A DNA stretch of 64,000 bases from Thunnus maccoyii. Taxonomy: Eukaryota > Chordata > Actinopteri > Scombriformes > Scombridae. The DNA is taken from assembly GCF_910596095.1 (NCBI RefSeq), contig NC_056548.1, positions 10,751,151 to 10,815,150 of the forward strand. The letters run 5' to 3'. A program made the translations under genes and the position numbers. The stretch's first letter is position 1. Every line of letters begins with the position of its first letter. The notes under the pieces were generated by a model. It was not told the DNA's origin. It did not search any database and saw nothing but the letters and a program-made list of their open reading frames with translations. Shown here piece by piece: positions 39,240 to 52,400 of the stretch.

Positions 39240-39396
39240 CATTTACACCTTTTTTCTCTTTCTTTTTTTTTTTTTTTTTTTTAATAAAAGCAGCTTCACA
39301 TCACTTCAACATAACGACAGGTTGACTAAACCAGCCAAATGACAAGCAAAATTTTCCATGTAAAAAGACCTATACAGAAAACGAAAGTAACTCCTG
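39240..39396 (-). repeat. Duplicated segment B with interferon-response-like motif
   Basis: Second copy of the segment at 37995-38140, about 1.25 kb away, with a longer T-run at its left side. The GAAAACGAAAGTAACTCCTG end is identical in both copies while the middle has drifted. Confidence 0.85.
39377..39388. promoter_or_regulatory. ISRE-like motif (copy B)
   Basis: GAAAACGAAAGT, identical to the motif at 38121-38132. It would lie in the 5' intron, about 150 bp downstream of the candidate ifi44 first exon. Confidence 0.5.
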
Positions 39397-39533
39397 CCTT
39401 GTTACTGCGTGTCCACTGAACAAAATGCCTCATAAATCAATTTATCGTCTATAGATAAGGTAATCGAAACCGGACCTCCAACACAGACTTGTCTCCTCTG
39501 CAGGTAGTGGATGCAGTTAGATGTTAAACTCAC

Positions 39534-39640
39534 CTATAGTAGATGTGCAGTAGATGATGGTTGGTGGTTGCTGATGTTGTTCAGTTGTGTGTTTCTTCGT
39601 CGAGGTTCAAACAGAAGTGAAACCTGTTTGTGTCCCAGGG
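39534..39640 (-). other. Candidate 5' non-coding exon of ifi44
   Basis: On the minus strand a segment ends in the donor CTATAG|GTGAGT at 39534. A matching acceptor, ATCTGTTAG|G, stands at 37911-37910, 14 bp before the ifi44 start codon. This would make a 5' UTR intron of about 1.6 kb that holds both duplicated ISRE segments. The transcription start (near 39640) is a guess from a TATA-like GTAAAAAC and the upstream ISRE. Confidence 0.45.
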
Positions 39641-39699
39641 CGTCCTCTGTGAGTTTTTACGTTTTTTCCAATGTTAAGTCAAGTGCAGGAATCTTAAAA

Positions 39700-39711
39700 G
39701 AAACTGAAAAT
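39700..39711. promoter_or_regulatory. ISRE-like motif in the ifi44 promoter
   Basis: GAAACTGAAAAT matches GAAANNGAAACT at 11 of 12 positions. It stands about 60 bp upstream of the presumed start of the candidate first exon, the usual place for a functional ISRE. IFI44 genes are strongly interferon-induced in vertebrates. Confidence 0.55.
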
Positions 39712-39859
39712 GAGACCTTCTCAGAAAAAGTCATACTCCCCAGAACTAACCATGTAGAGCTTTTCATTTTCATGAGATATGTTTATGTGACTACCTCTGT
39801 TACCTTCTGTGCAACAGCTACTACTGTACATCATATGCAGTCTCATTCACTTATGTAAT

Positions 39860-42800
39860 AAATCTTAAACTATTCAAAAAAGTTAACACTAGATTTGACT
39901 GAAAAAATTAGACCCGGATTTTATATCAGATTTGATCTGGATTTTGGTCCAGAAAGTGAAGGTTTAATCTTTTAGATTGTCCTTTATTTGTGTCATGTAG
40001 AGACTTCATGTGTTTTTAATCATAAAACTCACAGTCACTGCAATGAGCAATGGTTCTCCTCATACACAGTCAAATTTAAAAGCACCTCAGGATTTCTATT
40101 AATTCTAGTTGGCACTCTCGGGTATGTTTTTCTTTGCTTATCTTTTATATTTATGGTGTTTTGCATATTCATGCTATGTTGAATGTTGTGCTGCCTGTCC
40201 TGCACTATGAGCTCAGAGGCCAAAGTTAAGTTACAGATAACAGTTGTTGTTATGGCAGTAAAATTAACTATACCCTCATTCAGGTTTTGTTATGTTCATC
40301 TATAGATAAAGAAAATTACATTATAAAGAGACAGAAGTGGTTAAAAGTGCTTTATAACCATGTATAAATAAAAAAATCAGCTGCACAACTGCACTTGGAT
40401 CATCAGTATGAAGGTGTTACTAGCCAAAATTGGAAATTAAACAATATTGCATAAGTAATCTTAGCATGATTTACGCAGAAACTCAATCTTGACTCAGTTT
40501 CCAATGTTGACCTCTGTCTATAAATCTCTACTGACATTGTATCATCTTAAAACTCATTGGAAATTTGAGTAAAACCATATAGACATTGAATTGAACTGTC
40601 TAAACAAAGTGACCAAATCGTGGTTTATAACTCGATTAATAGGGAGAAACAGAAATGTGATATTTTGTAAACTGATGATGAAGGTTTATCTTGTGTTTTT
40701 TCTTACATCCTATCATGAAAATGTAAGAGGAGTATCTTTTTTGAAAATCTGCCCTCAGCCTTTGAAGAAATGTTTTTAAGAAAATGCCTCTGGAATTAAG
40801 TTGTTTTGAGCTGCAACAAATTCAACGTCCATAAGGCTGCGTCACTGAACAACTGCATTTGCATGACTTTCAACAAACGTGATGAATGGTGATGCACATT
40901 CTTTATTCATACATTACTCCCAGCTCCACAACCCCACACATTTTGACATTGGTACTGCATGTACTCACAGACAATTACAAAGTGAACGGTTTTCATCCGA
41001 CCACGCTGCTCTGCCTCCACTCTCTCACAATGCTTTTGCTCTCTGTCTTCATGAATATCATGAATGAAACGACATACAGTACATATTTTATACATGCGGG
41101 ACACGTACACACAGTTACAGTTCACTTGGCTATTTTGGGGTTCAAGTCATTGTTGCCCATGGTTACAAATCTAGTTCAACCCCCCCAATTCCAATTTAAA
41201 AATTTTACCTGGGAGAATTTTGCTGAAAAAAGACAGAAAGTGACAAAAAAAGAGATGATTACACAAAATAAAACTAATTAGCATCCTTCTCCAGGAAAGT
41301 ACAATTCCACGATGAAACTTTAACAGTGCATTTATACCATTACAAAATATCTTTCAGATCATTTAGAGATACTGAATTAAAACGACACATTACATTTTAT
41401 TTTCTGTATTTGGAGGCAGCATTCAGAAGGAGAGGAATATGGACAGTGGTGTCTTTGTGCTCTCATGCTTTGGTACTGAAGGAATTCTGTATGCCAGCTT
41501 CACATTTGTGTGAATTAATCCTTTAAAAGGCAAAACATTTATCTCACCAGAATATGACAAGCCATTCTTGGACATCCAGAGTGGGGTGAAAGGAAATGTA
41601 AGGAAAAACAATTGACAGGCAGGCCTGGAGAGGCTTCAAGGCAATTCATTACATTACAAATTTCCATTTACTCACTTGAAATTGCATTTTAAGTGTACAG
41701 AGTACTGCTTTATTTTACAGGTCTGTAATTTCCTAAACATTTCCTATAAAGTTGAGGAAAAATCTGTTACTTGGTATTAATGTCAAGAAAAACAGAAGCG
41801 AGGTTCTGAGTTTCTGAGCTTTTTCTAGTTGTGTTGAGAGTATAAATAAATGTGAATTATCTTGAAAGAAAGTAAATATTAATTCATTATTCATTTATTA
41901 TTAAAAGACATTGAAAAAAAAGTTGTATGCTTACCTTTATGAACAAATTTGACATTTTTGCATGTCCAGCTGACTTTGTACATTCTAAATTATATGCTAG
42001 AAATTAATTGGAATTAACCAAATGACAGTTTATTCCATTAAAATTTCTAGGAAGTTATGAACCTGTAAAATAAAGTGTTACAGTGTACTGTAGTGCATTT
42101 AATTACACCAGTTCAGTGGTGTGATAATTGATGACTTTCATTTTCATGATTACTTTGCCTTCAAATATAAATAGAATCAGATTTCAATAGTTTCTTTCTT
42201 ATTTACAGACTAAACCTTGAAAAGCTGCCATTACTGTGACTAAACCATCAATTCATGCTGTGCAAAATATTTGTCCACAATATACTGTATAGTTACAGTA
42301 TATCGCCAATCAAAATACATGTCATCACCTTTAACATAAAAAATAACAGGCATTTCCACGAAAGCATTTGCTGTCCAGTTCCTGATTAGTATGATTTGAA
42401 GCGCTTGTAATAGATTACAATTACAGTACCGCCTTTAATAGGATGATTGCTGTAATGCTATTAAATTTAATCTGGCACTCTAATCCCTGTTGACAGATTT
42501 GTCTTTGCACACTCAGATTAAGCAATCTCAGATTATCGCTCATTCACGGCAGACAATCACGTTAGGTCAAAGTGTTTCTGAGAGTCTGTTTGCTCAGCAT
42601 AGATCTCAAGGTTTACAGTGAAGCCACAGTGGCACAATACTTTTTTTTTAAAGCAGGTACAACACACAGCACAGTTCACCTCATGTCTGCTTACAGTGTT
42701 CACTACACACACCTGACTGTACACTGTGAATGTGATTTAATTGAAAGTACAATGCAAGACTTTCTTTTTACAATACAGACATTTTCTGATCAGAAAAGTA

Positions 42801-43488
42801 TAATTTTATGAACTAAGAGAAATGCAATGCTCTCACTAACAAAAGCTTACACAGGTTTGCTGTTAGGTGAAATCCGTAGTAGTGGTTTGATTTGCTGGAT
42901 AATCTTTAAATTCCTCTCAAGCGGACTTGTAAATGTTGCATTAAAAGCAGCAAAATGTGCCCAGAAACACAGACTACTATCACACTTCAGTGCTGAATGC
43001 ATTAAGAAATCAAGCCTACACATAGTGCCCCGTGTATGCTAACTATTCTGACTAATCTACAACATCAGCTTTCATGTGGATCTACATTCTCGCAGCCCAA
43101 CAGGCTTCTCTTGCAACTGGTGTGTTCTCCTCTCCTGCTCTGCACAGGGTCATGGGTCAAAGAATACATGCAATACTCTCCACAGGGATGTGTGTTTTCC
43201 TTGAAAAACTGGGTGTTAGGATGAAGAGAGAAATAAGGGCTTTTTAGTGCAAAAGTAATCCACAAAGACGTAATAAACCAGGAGGGATTGGTTGAGGGCC
43301 CGATGTCATTGCTGACTCAGTTACGGGACCCCATGATCCCCTTTACTCTGTTTTAAACTCTATCTCTGTCTCTCCCTCAGCTCTCAACTCTTTCTTTTTC
43401 TTTCTCTCACACTCACATTTTCCTCATTTAGCAAATATTCAGCCTCACTCTCCATCTCCTAGTATTAGATTCCTCATCTCCTCGGCCT
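39860..43488. other. AT-rich region between ifi44 and map1s, including the probable map1s 3' UTR
   Basis: No gene recognised. The map1s 3' UTR should run leftward from 43488. Minus-strand AATAAA signals lie at 41714-41709 and 40907-40902. All translated frames here are short and AT-driven. No repeat family with a second copy in the window was noticed. Confidence 0.4.
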
Positions 43489-46400
43489 TTAGAACTCTAT
43501 CTTGCAGGCAGGAAAGGTCTCGTCCTGCATGGCGACAGTGCTGTTGGATCCCAGGACGGTGATGCCCAGCTCCTTCTGTCTGTCCAGAGTCTGCTGGTAC
43601 CACTCCTGCATGGACACGGACTCAAAAGTAGGGATCACTGTCACCTAGAGAAATGGGATGGGTGTACAAAAAGAAGGAAAGTTATCTCTGAAGGGTTACA
43701 TTTGACCTCCAGCACTTTCAGTTGTTCATCGATATCAAAACAATTTATCCACCGTTTTATAGTAGCAACAGAGTACGCTAAAGTGGAGCCTCTGACGTAA
43801 ACATGTGTAGACAGTGTTTTTGTAATTATTCTCACTGCCCGAAGGGGGAGACAAAAGTCCTGCACTCCAGCTTTAATGTAAATTGTACCGTGCATGTATC
43901 TAATTATGTGTGTCTTTTTACCTGCATAGGGTCAGACCAGGATATCTTCCCATCCAGTAGTGCGTCCAGCGTATGCCTCATAAGCTCCTCCCTCTCCGGA
44001 CTGTCACCGCTGATGATGTAACAAGAGGATCGAACACATCTGAAGAAGTCCACACTGACTGTGGAAGAGGAGGCTCCAGAGGGAATATAGGCCAGGTCCA
44101 CGAACATACTGAATTCTCCAGCAGCGGTAGACTTCGAGCCTGTTACAGAGGAGTAAGGAGAAACTGCTGTCTGAAACTGATGATACCAAGACACCAAGTG
44201 GAAAGAAACAGTAGACACACTTAAGCCTTCAAAGTTACAAGTTAAGTAAAGAGAGAGGAAAAGGGATACCTGTATTGGGAGATGATTTTGCTGGTGCTGA
44301 GCGGGTGCTGGAGGAAGGCGTACGTGTAGATGCAACATTATCCTTGGTTGCCTTTGTGACTCCACTTGTCCTGGTTTTCCCTGAGCCTGGTCTTTGGGAG
44401 CCCTCAGAAATCTGGTAAAATTACATTTTTGACAAGGTTCAGCGTTAGACTTGACTCAAGCCGCCAGTGTCAGAAACAAGATGAGGATGATATTCCCAGA
44501 CAGCATCTCCTCACTAAAGGTACTCTTTGGAGAGTAAAAGCAGTACTAAAGTACAAAACTTAAATTCCAGGATGTGGCTTTAACTTAACTTTATCTTCTT
44601 GCCCATTTCGTAAAAGAATGGTTTAACTTAAATGGTTTAAAACTACAGAAGATGTTAACTTTTGCAATATTTTATTGCTTTCCCTTTTTTTAAAAAAATG
44701 AAAGAAGCAGAAACAGTATAGAAACAGACATTAAACGAGAGGAGAGAAGGGGGTATAACATGCAACAAAGCTCTCCGGCTAGAGTCAATCCAAGGATGTT
44801 GCAGTTATGTGGTATGCACCTTAACCATCAGAGTGCTCCCTTTAATTTATCTTTTAATTCACTTTTTTGGGGCAGAAAAAAGCAAACTAATAAAAAACAT
44901 TACTCTGGACCTGACCTAGTTAAAAACTGTCATGTCAAAGTAGCTTACAGTAGCTTTGATTTTTCAAAAATAGCGCAAACCTTTCCTGTGCATTGAGAAT
45001 GAAATCCTATTGCTTTATGATTTCTCAGCATATTTGGTTTAAGAAAGTACTATCAAGAAGGCTTGCTTATAGCCACAATAAAACCATTTACTGACCAAAA
45101 ATTTTAGCCTAAATACACAGAATATGAACTCATGATGAACTATATTAACAAAGACATCATTTTTCTTCTGAGCAAATACAACAAACTCACCCCTGGTGTT
45201 TTCTTCCCTCGCATGCCAGTGGCTTTTGCTTTCTTTCCATGAGCATCAGTGTCAGACTGAGGAACAGGCATGGAGGCGTCAGGATGTGGAGGCAGGGGTG
45301 GACTGTCCCTGAGGGGGGCTGGAAGAGGGTCCGGGGGCAGAGTCTGACTGCCATGGAGATCGTGAGGGGAGTTAGTCGGCTCACTGCACGACTCGTCCTC
45401 ATCCGAATCCAGAGCTCCATCCGCTGTGGTTGACGGGCAGTCCTCCATGCAGACAGGGGCATTTGATTCACTGGGTGATATGTCCCTGGGGTTATTGTTA
45501 TTGCCGTGATGCTGTGCACCGAAGGCTCCTTTAGAGGGCTCGCTGGCACCTGAGCTGCAGTCGGGCACTTTGAAATGCTTGAACTCACAGGGGGAAACCA
45601 GACATAGGTCCACGTCATGAGCTGACCCCTCAAAATGGAGGGTGTTAGGAGCTGGAGGCCGCCCCATCTCTGGACCTAAAGATCTAGGAGGCTTCTTCAT
45701 TGGTAAAGACATCCCCACAAAATGGCTTCCGTTGGAGTGATGAATACCATCATCAGACTCTCTCTGGCTCACAGTTGTGGGTCCTTGCTCAAAGGACATG
45801 GATAGGGATTCATCTACTTCTGTGGACTGAGGCGAGCTCACCTCTGCTGGCATTGAGTGTGTAGTGGTGGTGGTGGCCACAGAGGGAGAGGGGTCAGAGG
45901 CTCCTTCTTTTAATGAACCCAGAGAAAGGAAACTCAGGTGCTTCTCTCTGGGGTTTGTGTGGCTCTCTTGAGCACTTTTGGGCTGGCCCTGCTGCCCCTC
46001 ACTTTGCCTGGATGATTCATTTGCCTGGTTGACATCAGTTGACTCTAAGTCGCCCATCTGGGCCTGTAACCTGCTGAGTGTAGCCCTGTTACACCACACA
46101 TCATCCGGGGACAGACAGTAGGGAGTATGGCCTGCGCTGTTGGGGCGTGAGTCAGGGGAGGCAGGCTCCACGGTCTCCTCCTCAAGGCTGACGGGGGCCT
46201 GGTTCTCTGGAGATGATCGCGAGGGAGGGCTGTTTCTCAAAGCCCCATCCAGGAGAGTGTACTCAGTTGGGGTCAAGTCTAACTGGACAGTGCGATCGCT
46301 CTTTGGTGCCTTGTCCAGAGGAGAGGGAAAGCCTACAACCTTTGCTGGTTTGCTAGCAGTTCCAGCTTTCTCTCCAGTTTGGGCACTCTCTTGCACTCCA

Positions 46401-49400
46401 TTATCACCACTCTCCTCTCTAGTTATCCCTTCGCCACCTGTTGCCTCTTCAGCTGCTGTATCAGCAGCCTCATTACTTGTTTCTTTGCTCAAACCTCCCA
46501 GGCTTTTTTCATTTCCTGACTCACTGCTTTTCTGCTTTCCTTTATCTGCTGTTTCCACCTGTGTCTTTTCTCCTCCTGTTTCCTCCTGGAGCCTGAGAAA
46601 ATCATCAGTCATATCCTCAGGGGTAGACGTTTTGGATCCACAGGGTATCTCTTCAGGCTCTTTCTCCAGTTTTTGATTCTGCTGCTCCCTATCAGGGCCC
46701 TCTGGTTCTGGGATTTCTAATGCAGTGCCAGCATCTGGTTTTGCTGAGTTACTTGGCAATTCTGTCTTTACATGTGCCTTCTTGCTATCATTTGCCTCCT
46801 TTCCAGATGGTGTCTTTATTTTCTTCACCCCTGTTTTAGAGTCATTTTTTGCTTCCTTTTTGAGCTTAGTTTTATTTTCATTCTTTGGTTTGGAAGGGAC
46901 AGCATCCTTTTTCCCCTGATCATTCTTCGTAACACCATTCTCCTCTCTGTTGCCAGTCTTCCTCTCTTTTTTTTCATCCTTACCACCTCCTTTCTTTGAA
47001 GTATTCTTCTCTGACAGTGTTGCTTTTTGCTTTACACCTGTCTCTTTGATTTTGGTTTTATCAACATCTCTTAAATCAACTCCATTTAAAACTTTTCCTT
47101 TTTCCTTCACCAGCACCTCTTCTCTAACTCCTCGTTCTTTCCCTTGTTTGGTAGTTGCTTCCTTCCCTTGTGACCTGCTACTGTCCTGACTCTCTGTCCT
47201 TTTAGCCTTTCTGTCTTCCCCCAGCCTCTCCAGGTCCCCAGTGGTCACTGCGGGTTTCTGGAGGAAGGCCAGGGTCTTCAGCTTCTCCAGCCCCTGCAGC
47301 AGTTTTGCCTGTGGGGTAATACCAGGGAACAGCACCCTAACCACCTTCTCCTGGGGGCATGCTGGGTGCCACACAAGCAACGCTGACACTGAGGTGAGGG
47401 CTGTGAGGGGAAGAGTATTGGATTTAGATGCTGATGACACTGTGTCAGGCCAGTTTTGCATGAATGTCTGGTACTCCTGGCCATTTTTGCCTGGGTTGAG
47501 GATGTATAAATCCAACTGTCCCACTCCCATCTTTTGGAACAGGGTTAGCGGCTCAATGGGGGCCCCCTGCGGTCGAAACAATGGCTGCGGTCTGATTTCT
47601 AACTTCTTTAACAACTGTAGGGTTAGGGCTGCCTGCTGTGTGCTCTTCAGTACGTTATCCACACCTGACAAGAGAAGGAATGACAGCTTTACATGATTGC
47701 AATTTGTCATATAACTTTGTTTTCATGTTTAGAAATCCAGTAGGGGTCCAAACATTGGTGGTCATTACTCCATGACAAGGCAATAATGAGTTAAAGGTTT
47801 TTTTAACCACTAGTGGAACTGATATTTTATAGTATTTTGATGAGTGCGTCCCTGATTTCTTTGTATCTTGTGCTCTACTAGCAGACGCACAAGGATGCAC
47901 ATGTACGTACATATGCACATGGGTGATGCCATAAGCATTCCTACCTGCAGAGGGCAGTAATGCATTTTGATACTTGGCAGCAGTAGCATGCCCAAAAACA
48001 TATCAATGCACCATCAAAAGCCATGGAAGCAGATTTCTAATAGATGTAACCATTGCAGGTTTCAAAATATTTTAAAAACGTCTATGACAACATGCACAGA
48101 GGAAGGACATGAGATGTACATTTGAAATAAAACAATTGAGACTCGAGGAAGATATCACTGATTAATAGTCCCACACGTAATCCCTTGAAAGACTACAACT
48201 TGATGTTTTTACACTTCAGTGTTTGCATTCAACAAATGAGATACACTGTAATGTGTTCATAAGGGAGCTTTTCATTGATGATGGTAGACAGATTTTAAGA
48301 CCTTAAGACAGAGCCAGGCTAGCTGTTTCCCGTTTTTCAGTCTTTATGCTAACTTAAGACAATCAGCATTTTTTTGTACTATTTTCTGACATTTTTACCC
48401 AACAATTAATTGACTAATCAAGAGCATAATCAGCAGATTAATCAATAATTAAAATAATCAAAATCATCGGTTGCAGCCCTAGTGACATGTGGTTGAAAGC
48501 TCCACAAGAACCTAGTAAATGGACCCTGAGTGAAGATTATTTTGTCAAACTACTATTTCTAAAGGCAACAAATTGTCTCTTGATTGTCCAGATTTGCAAA
48601 TGTTTTATAAGGAAGGAAAATAATCCTCAAGGATTGACAGGATTATTCACGGGATACATTTAACTCTTACAGTCCTTCATATATCTTGTAAAATCTTCAT
48701 ACAAATGTATCTGATCATATTTGCACATGTAGGTGATTAAAATGAGGGATATTCCCTGCTTAGTTATCTTATTCACTTCAGTACTGTACCACAGGAAGTT
48801 TTAATGCATCACTCACAAGGTTGCTGTTCCCCCTGCAACCTGCTGGGGGCATTAAAGAACACAACTCCAAGCTCTGGGGATATCAGCCTCTTAGATGAGT
48901 CATCTGTTCAGATACAAAGAAACACACAAACAAAGAGGAAATTTGTACTTGGAACAGCTACAGATGACTACAAAGAAATCTCATCACATCATCTTCCTGC
49001 AGGAACATCAGCAACATGATTATCAACACATTGTTTCTTCTTACCTTTGACATCAGAGAGCAACTCCAACTCAGCCACCTTCCTCTCCAAGAAGGTGTTG
49101 ACTCCAAGGAGGTTCTCTGTCCCAATGTGTGTCAACAAAACCGCATCCACTCGGTCAAGGTGGCGGACCAGCTTCCAGAAACACGCCTGAGAGTCCGAAC
49201 CACCATCCACCAGCATCGTGAACCCATTAACGGCGAAGAAGGCACAGTCACCACGGCCAGCAGGGAACACATAGCAGCAAGGGCGGGACAGCTTGAGGAA
49301 ACCCACGGTGGTAGGAGGAGGCAGGAGCTCGAAGGGAGATTGTGGGCAAAGGGTGCCAGAGATGATGGAGGTGAATTCCCCCAGGGCCTCCATGGCAGGC

Positions 49401-52400
49401 AGCACCTCTGGGGGATTGATGTGGAGGGTGAAAGGACCCTGCAGAGGCTGGTTTCCCAAAAGAGTCTTCCTCCACTGGCCGATGTTGGGACAGCTGAGAG
49501 TCAGGCTGAGCTTTGCGGAGGCAGAGCTCTCTTGATCTATGAACTACAGAGAAAGCATTTCCTCAGCATACACCCAAAAGTGTTTCTCTTTTACTGTATG
49601 TTTTGCCATAAATCAGAGTCCAACCAATATTATCAACTGATATTAGCTTACCACATTTATATTGTATTGGCATAAATAAAGCATCAAAAAATTTTGGTCA
49701 GACAAAACAAGCATTTTTTAAGTCTGGGAAATTATTAAAGGCATTTTTCAATATTTTTTACATTTTATAAACCAAATGACAAATTGAGAAGATGATCTAC
49801 AGGTTAATCAATATGGGAAGCTCTAAAATAAGCTAATAAAATAAGTCAGACATTGTCATACCTGCTTTGTTAGTATTAGTTTCAGCTGGTTTGGTGAGAA
49901 CAGTCCTCGGTGAAACAAAAGATCTCCACTTTCCTCTACACTCTGGCCAGTCAAGATCAGCAGCTTATGAGCCGATTCCCTGGACAGCAGAGCAAACACC
50001 TGACCAGGCGAGAGAGAGAGAGAGAGAGAGAGAGACAGATTTTTTATTTTGCTATGTCATTTTACTCCTCCATTAACCATAATCATAACTAAAAGCACAG
50101 CAGTAGCGAAAAAAATAAAGAGTCATGCACAGTATACTTCATTAATATAAAAAGATTTGTGAGCTAAAAAATGTTTTTACTACGAGGCTACCATTACAAT
50201 CACATGAAAACATACAGATAACTATAATGTTATGTGCAATCATGTGAGTATCATGATAGTACAACAAAACCATAAATCTCAAATAATATTCCCTGCTTTG
50301 TTCCAAGTCTCGTTTTAAAAAAACTCAATCCTTATAACACATAGCTCGATCAACTATTTCCCAAGAGTTTCCTTGGATCCAGGATTTCTACCCTCACCTC
50401 AGAATGAACCTGCTCCTGAGATGGACTGATCAGCACCTGAGTGTCCAACACTTTGGTACTGTGGCGCAGATACTTCTGCCCTGAGGAGGCAGAGAGAGAA
50501 AGAAAAGCTCGAAAAGAGAAAGACAGACAGGCAGGCAGCCAAGGGAAGCAAACATGGGACGGAGAAAGTCACAGCTGAGGAAGTTAGGAAACAAGCTGAA
50601 GGATCCGAACAAGTAAGCGAGAGGCCAGAAATAAATAGAAGGGGAACTCAAAGAAGTCAAAGAGAAAGTAAAGTAGGATAACTGGGTAGGTGAGGAATTC
50701 CCTGACCGAAAAAGAGGAAGGAAGAAGAGGGGAACAGCTGAGTCAGGGCGACTGTCTCAGGATGAGATGCCATGTTTATGCAATCTGCAGTGGAAATCCA
50801 TTCTGAGGGGAACTGAATGAACATCTGATGTTACAGAGCCGAACACAGCCTACTGGAAAATAACAACCCGAGTATGAACAAAAGTTTCTTTGTTTTCATG
50901 TCAAGTCAGAAACAAAGGCAGGCAAAAGCAATTACCATTCCTTTCTTGCTGTTGCACTGAATTACAGTTCTAGTCCTGCTAGTGATGTGGTTCTAGCGAT
51001 GGCAACTGTCAGCCAGTTCACCACTTTGGTCCAGACTGAAATAGTTATTGGATGGATTTCCATTAAATTTGTTACAGATGTTCATGGTTCCCAGAGTATG
51101 AATCCTACTGTTACCTACTGCCACCAGCAAGGCAATGTTTTCACTTATCCAGTGAAATATCTCAACACCGACTAGATGGATTGCCATGACATTTGGTACA
51201 GATATTCATGTTACCCAGACAATGAATCCTAATGACTTTGATCCCCTGATTTCTCCTCCTGCATCAACATGAGGTTGACATTTGTGGTTTTGAGTTAAAT
51301 GTCTCGACAACAGCTGGATGGATAATTTGGTCCAGATATGTTCCATCAGGATAAACTGTCCTTTACTTTCATTATTCCTGAACGTTTCATCAAATTTTTA
51401 ATTTTTCCAATACTGGGACTGTATATGAACTATCTGAAAAACCAATTAACTGACAGTCAAAGTTTTCACTTATCATCAGTCTCAGCTGCAATTCATGTTT
51501 AGCACTAATTATTACATGTTAGCATACTAACATGCTAAACTAAGATGAACATGGTAAACATTATACCTGCTAACCAATAGCATGTTAGCATTGTTATTGT
51601 AAGCATATCAGCGTACCGATTAGCATTTAGCTCAAAGTGCCACCTGTACATACAGCCCTACAGAGCGGATAGCAGGGCTATTTACATTTACATATACAGT
51701 CTACATGTTTATGCTTTCCAGTTTGACAGTGTGATACTGTGGCATGCACAAGTGTGGATGTTAGTTTGATATAACACTTCTTCACAGTCACTTCTTTTTA
51801 TTTCATCTTCCATCTTTTACAAAATGGCAAATCTCTCCATTTTACAAAACCCTGCAATCCAAAATAACACAAGGTCTATACAGTATCAATAACAAATTCA
51901 TGACAGTATAGAATTTATCACATACATGCAACCTTTCTGGCTGCCATTTTGTGCTCTCTAAAGAGAGACGTGTCTGTTCTTGTCTGTGTTCATCATCTCA
52001 CTTCACAGCTCAGCAGTGCAAGGACTGTCTGACTCTGATGTTTGTCTGCCTTATTTTCCCTGTGCCTGGTTGTCTTTGGCTCTGCGTACTAAAAAGTCAC
52101 ATACAGAGAGAGAGGTGGCACGGCTTGGTTGTGCGTCTCCATTGTTTTCTGTCCAAAGGACCCACCCATGTTTAACAATCACCCGACTGCTCCTCCACTT
52201 TCCTTCCTTCCTTCCTTGTTGACCCCCAGACGGGCCGAGCTGGCGAGTTACCATGGGAACGGCGGTTTTATAGGCGATAAAGGGTCAAAGAGTATGGGCG
52301 AGGAGGACCACTCACATGAATACACTGTTACTTACCTGCACCCTTGAACGCTGCTGTGTGATGGGAGAGAAATTCTTGGAGATAGAGGTTTAGGTTACAG

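Larger units (their letters stand above)
47720..49044 (-). other. map1s intron 5
   Basis: No coding sequence. It holds a partial fold-back element (48190-48360) directly followed by a 'gctgcaactaac' family fragment (48385-48482). The rest is unremarkable. Confidence 0.7.

Noticed and set aside
46140-46676. A 178-codon plus-strand frame and several neighbours
   Set aside because: They are antisense shadows of the large map1s exon; the Ser/Leu/Phe-rich translation mirrors Lys/Glu codons on the other strand.
49016-49675. A 219-codon plus-strand frame
   Set aside because: Antisense to map1s exon 5, which matches the MAP1 family on the minus strand with consistent splice sites.
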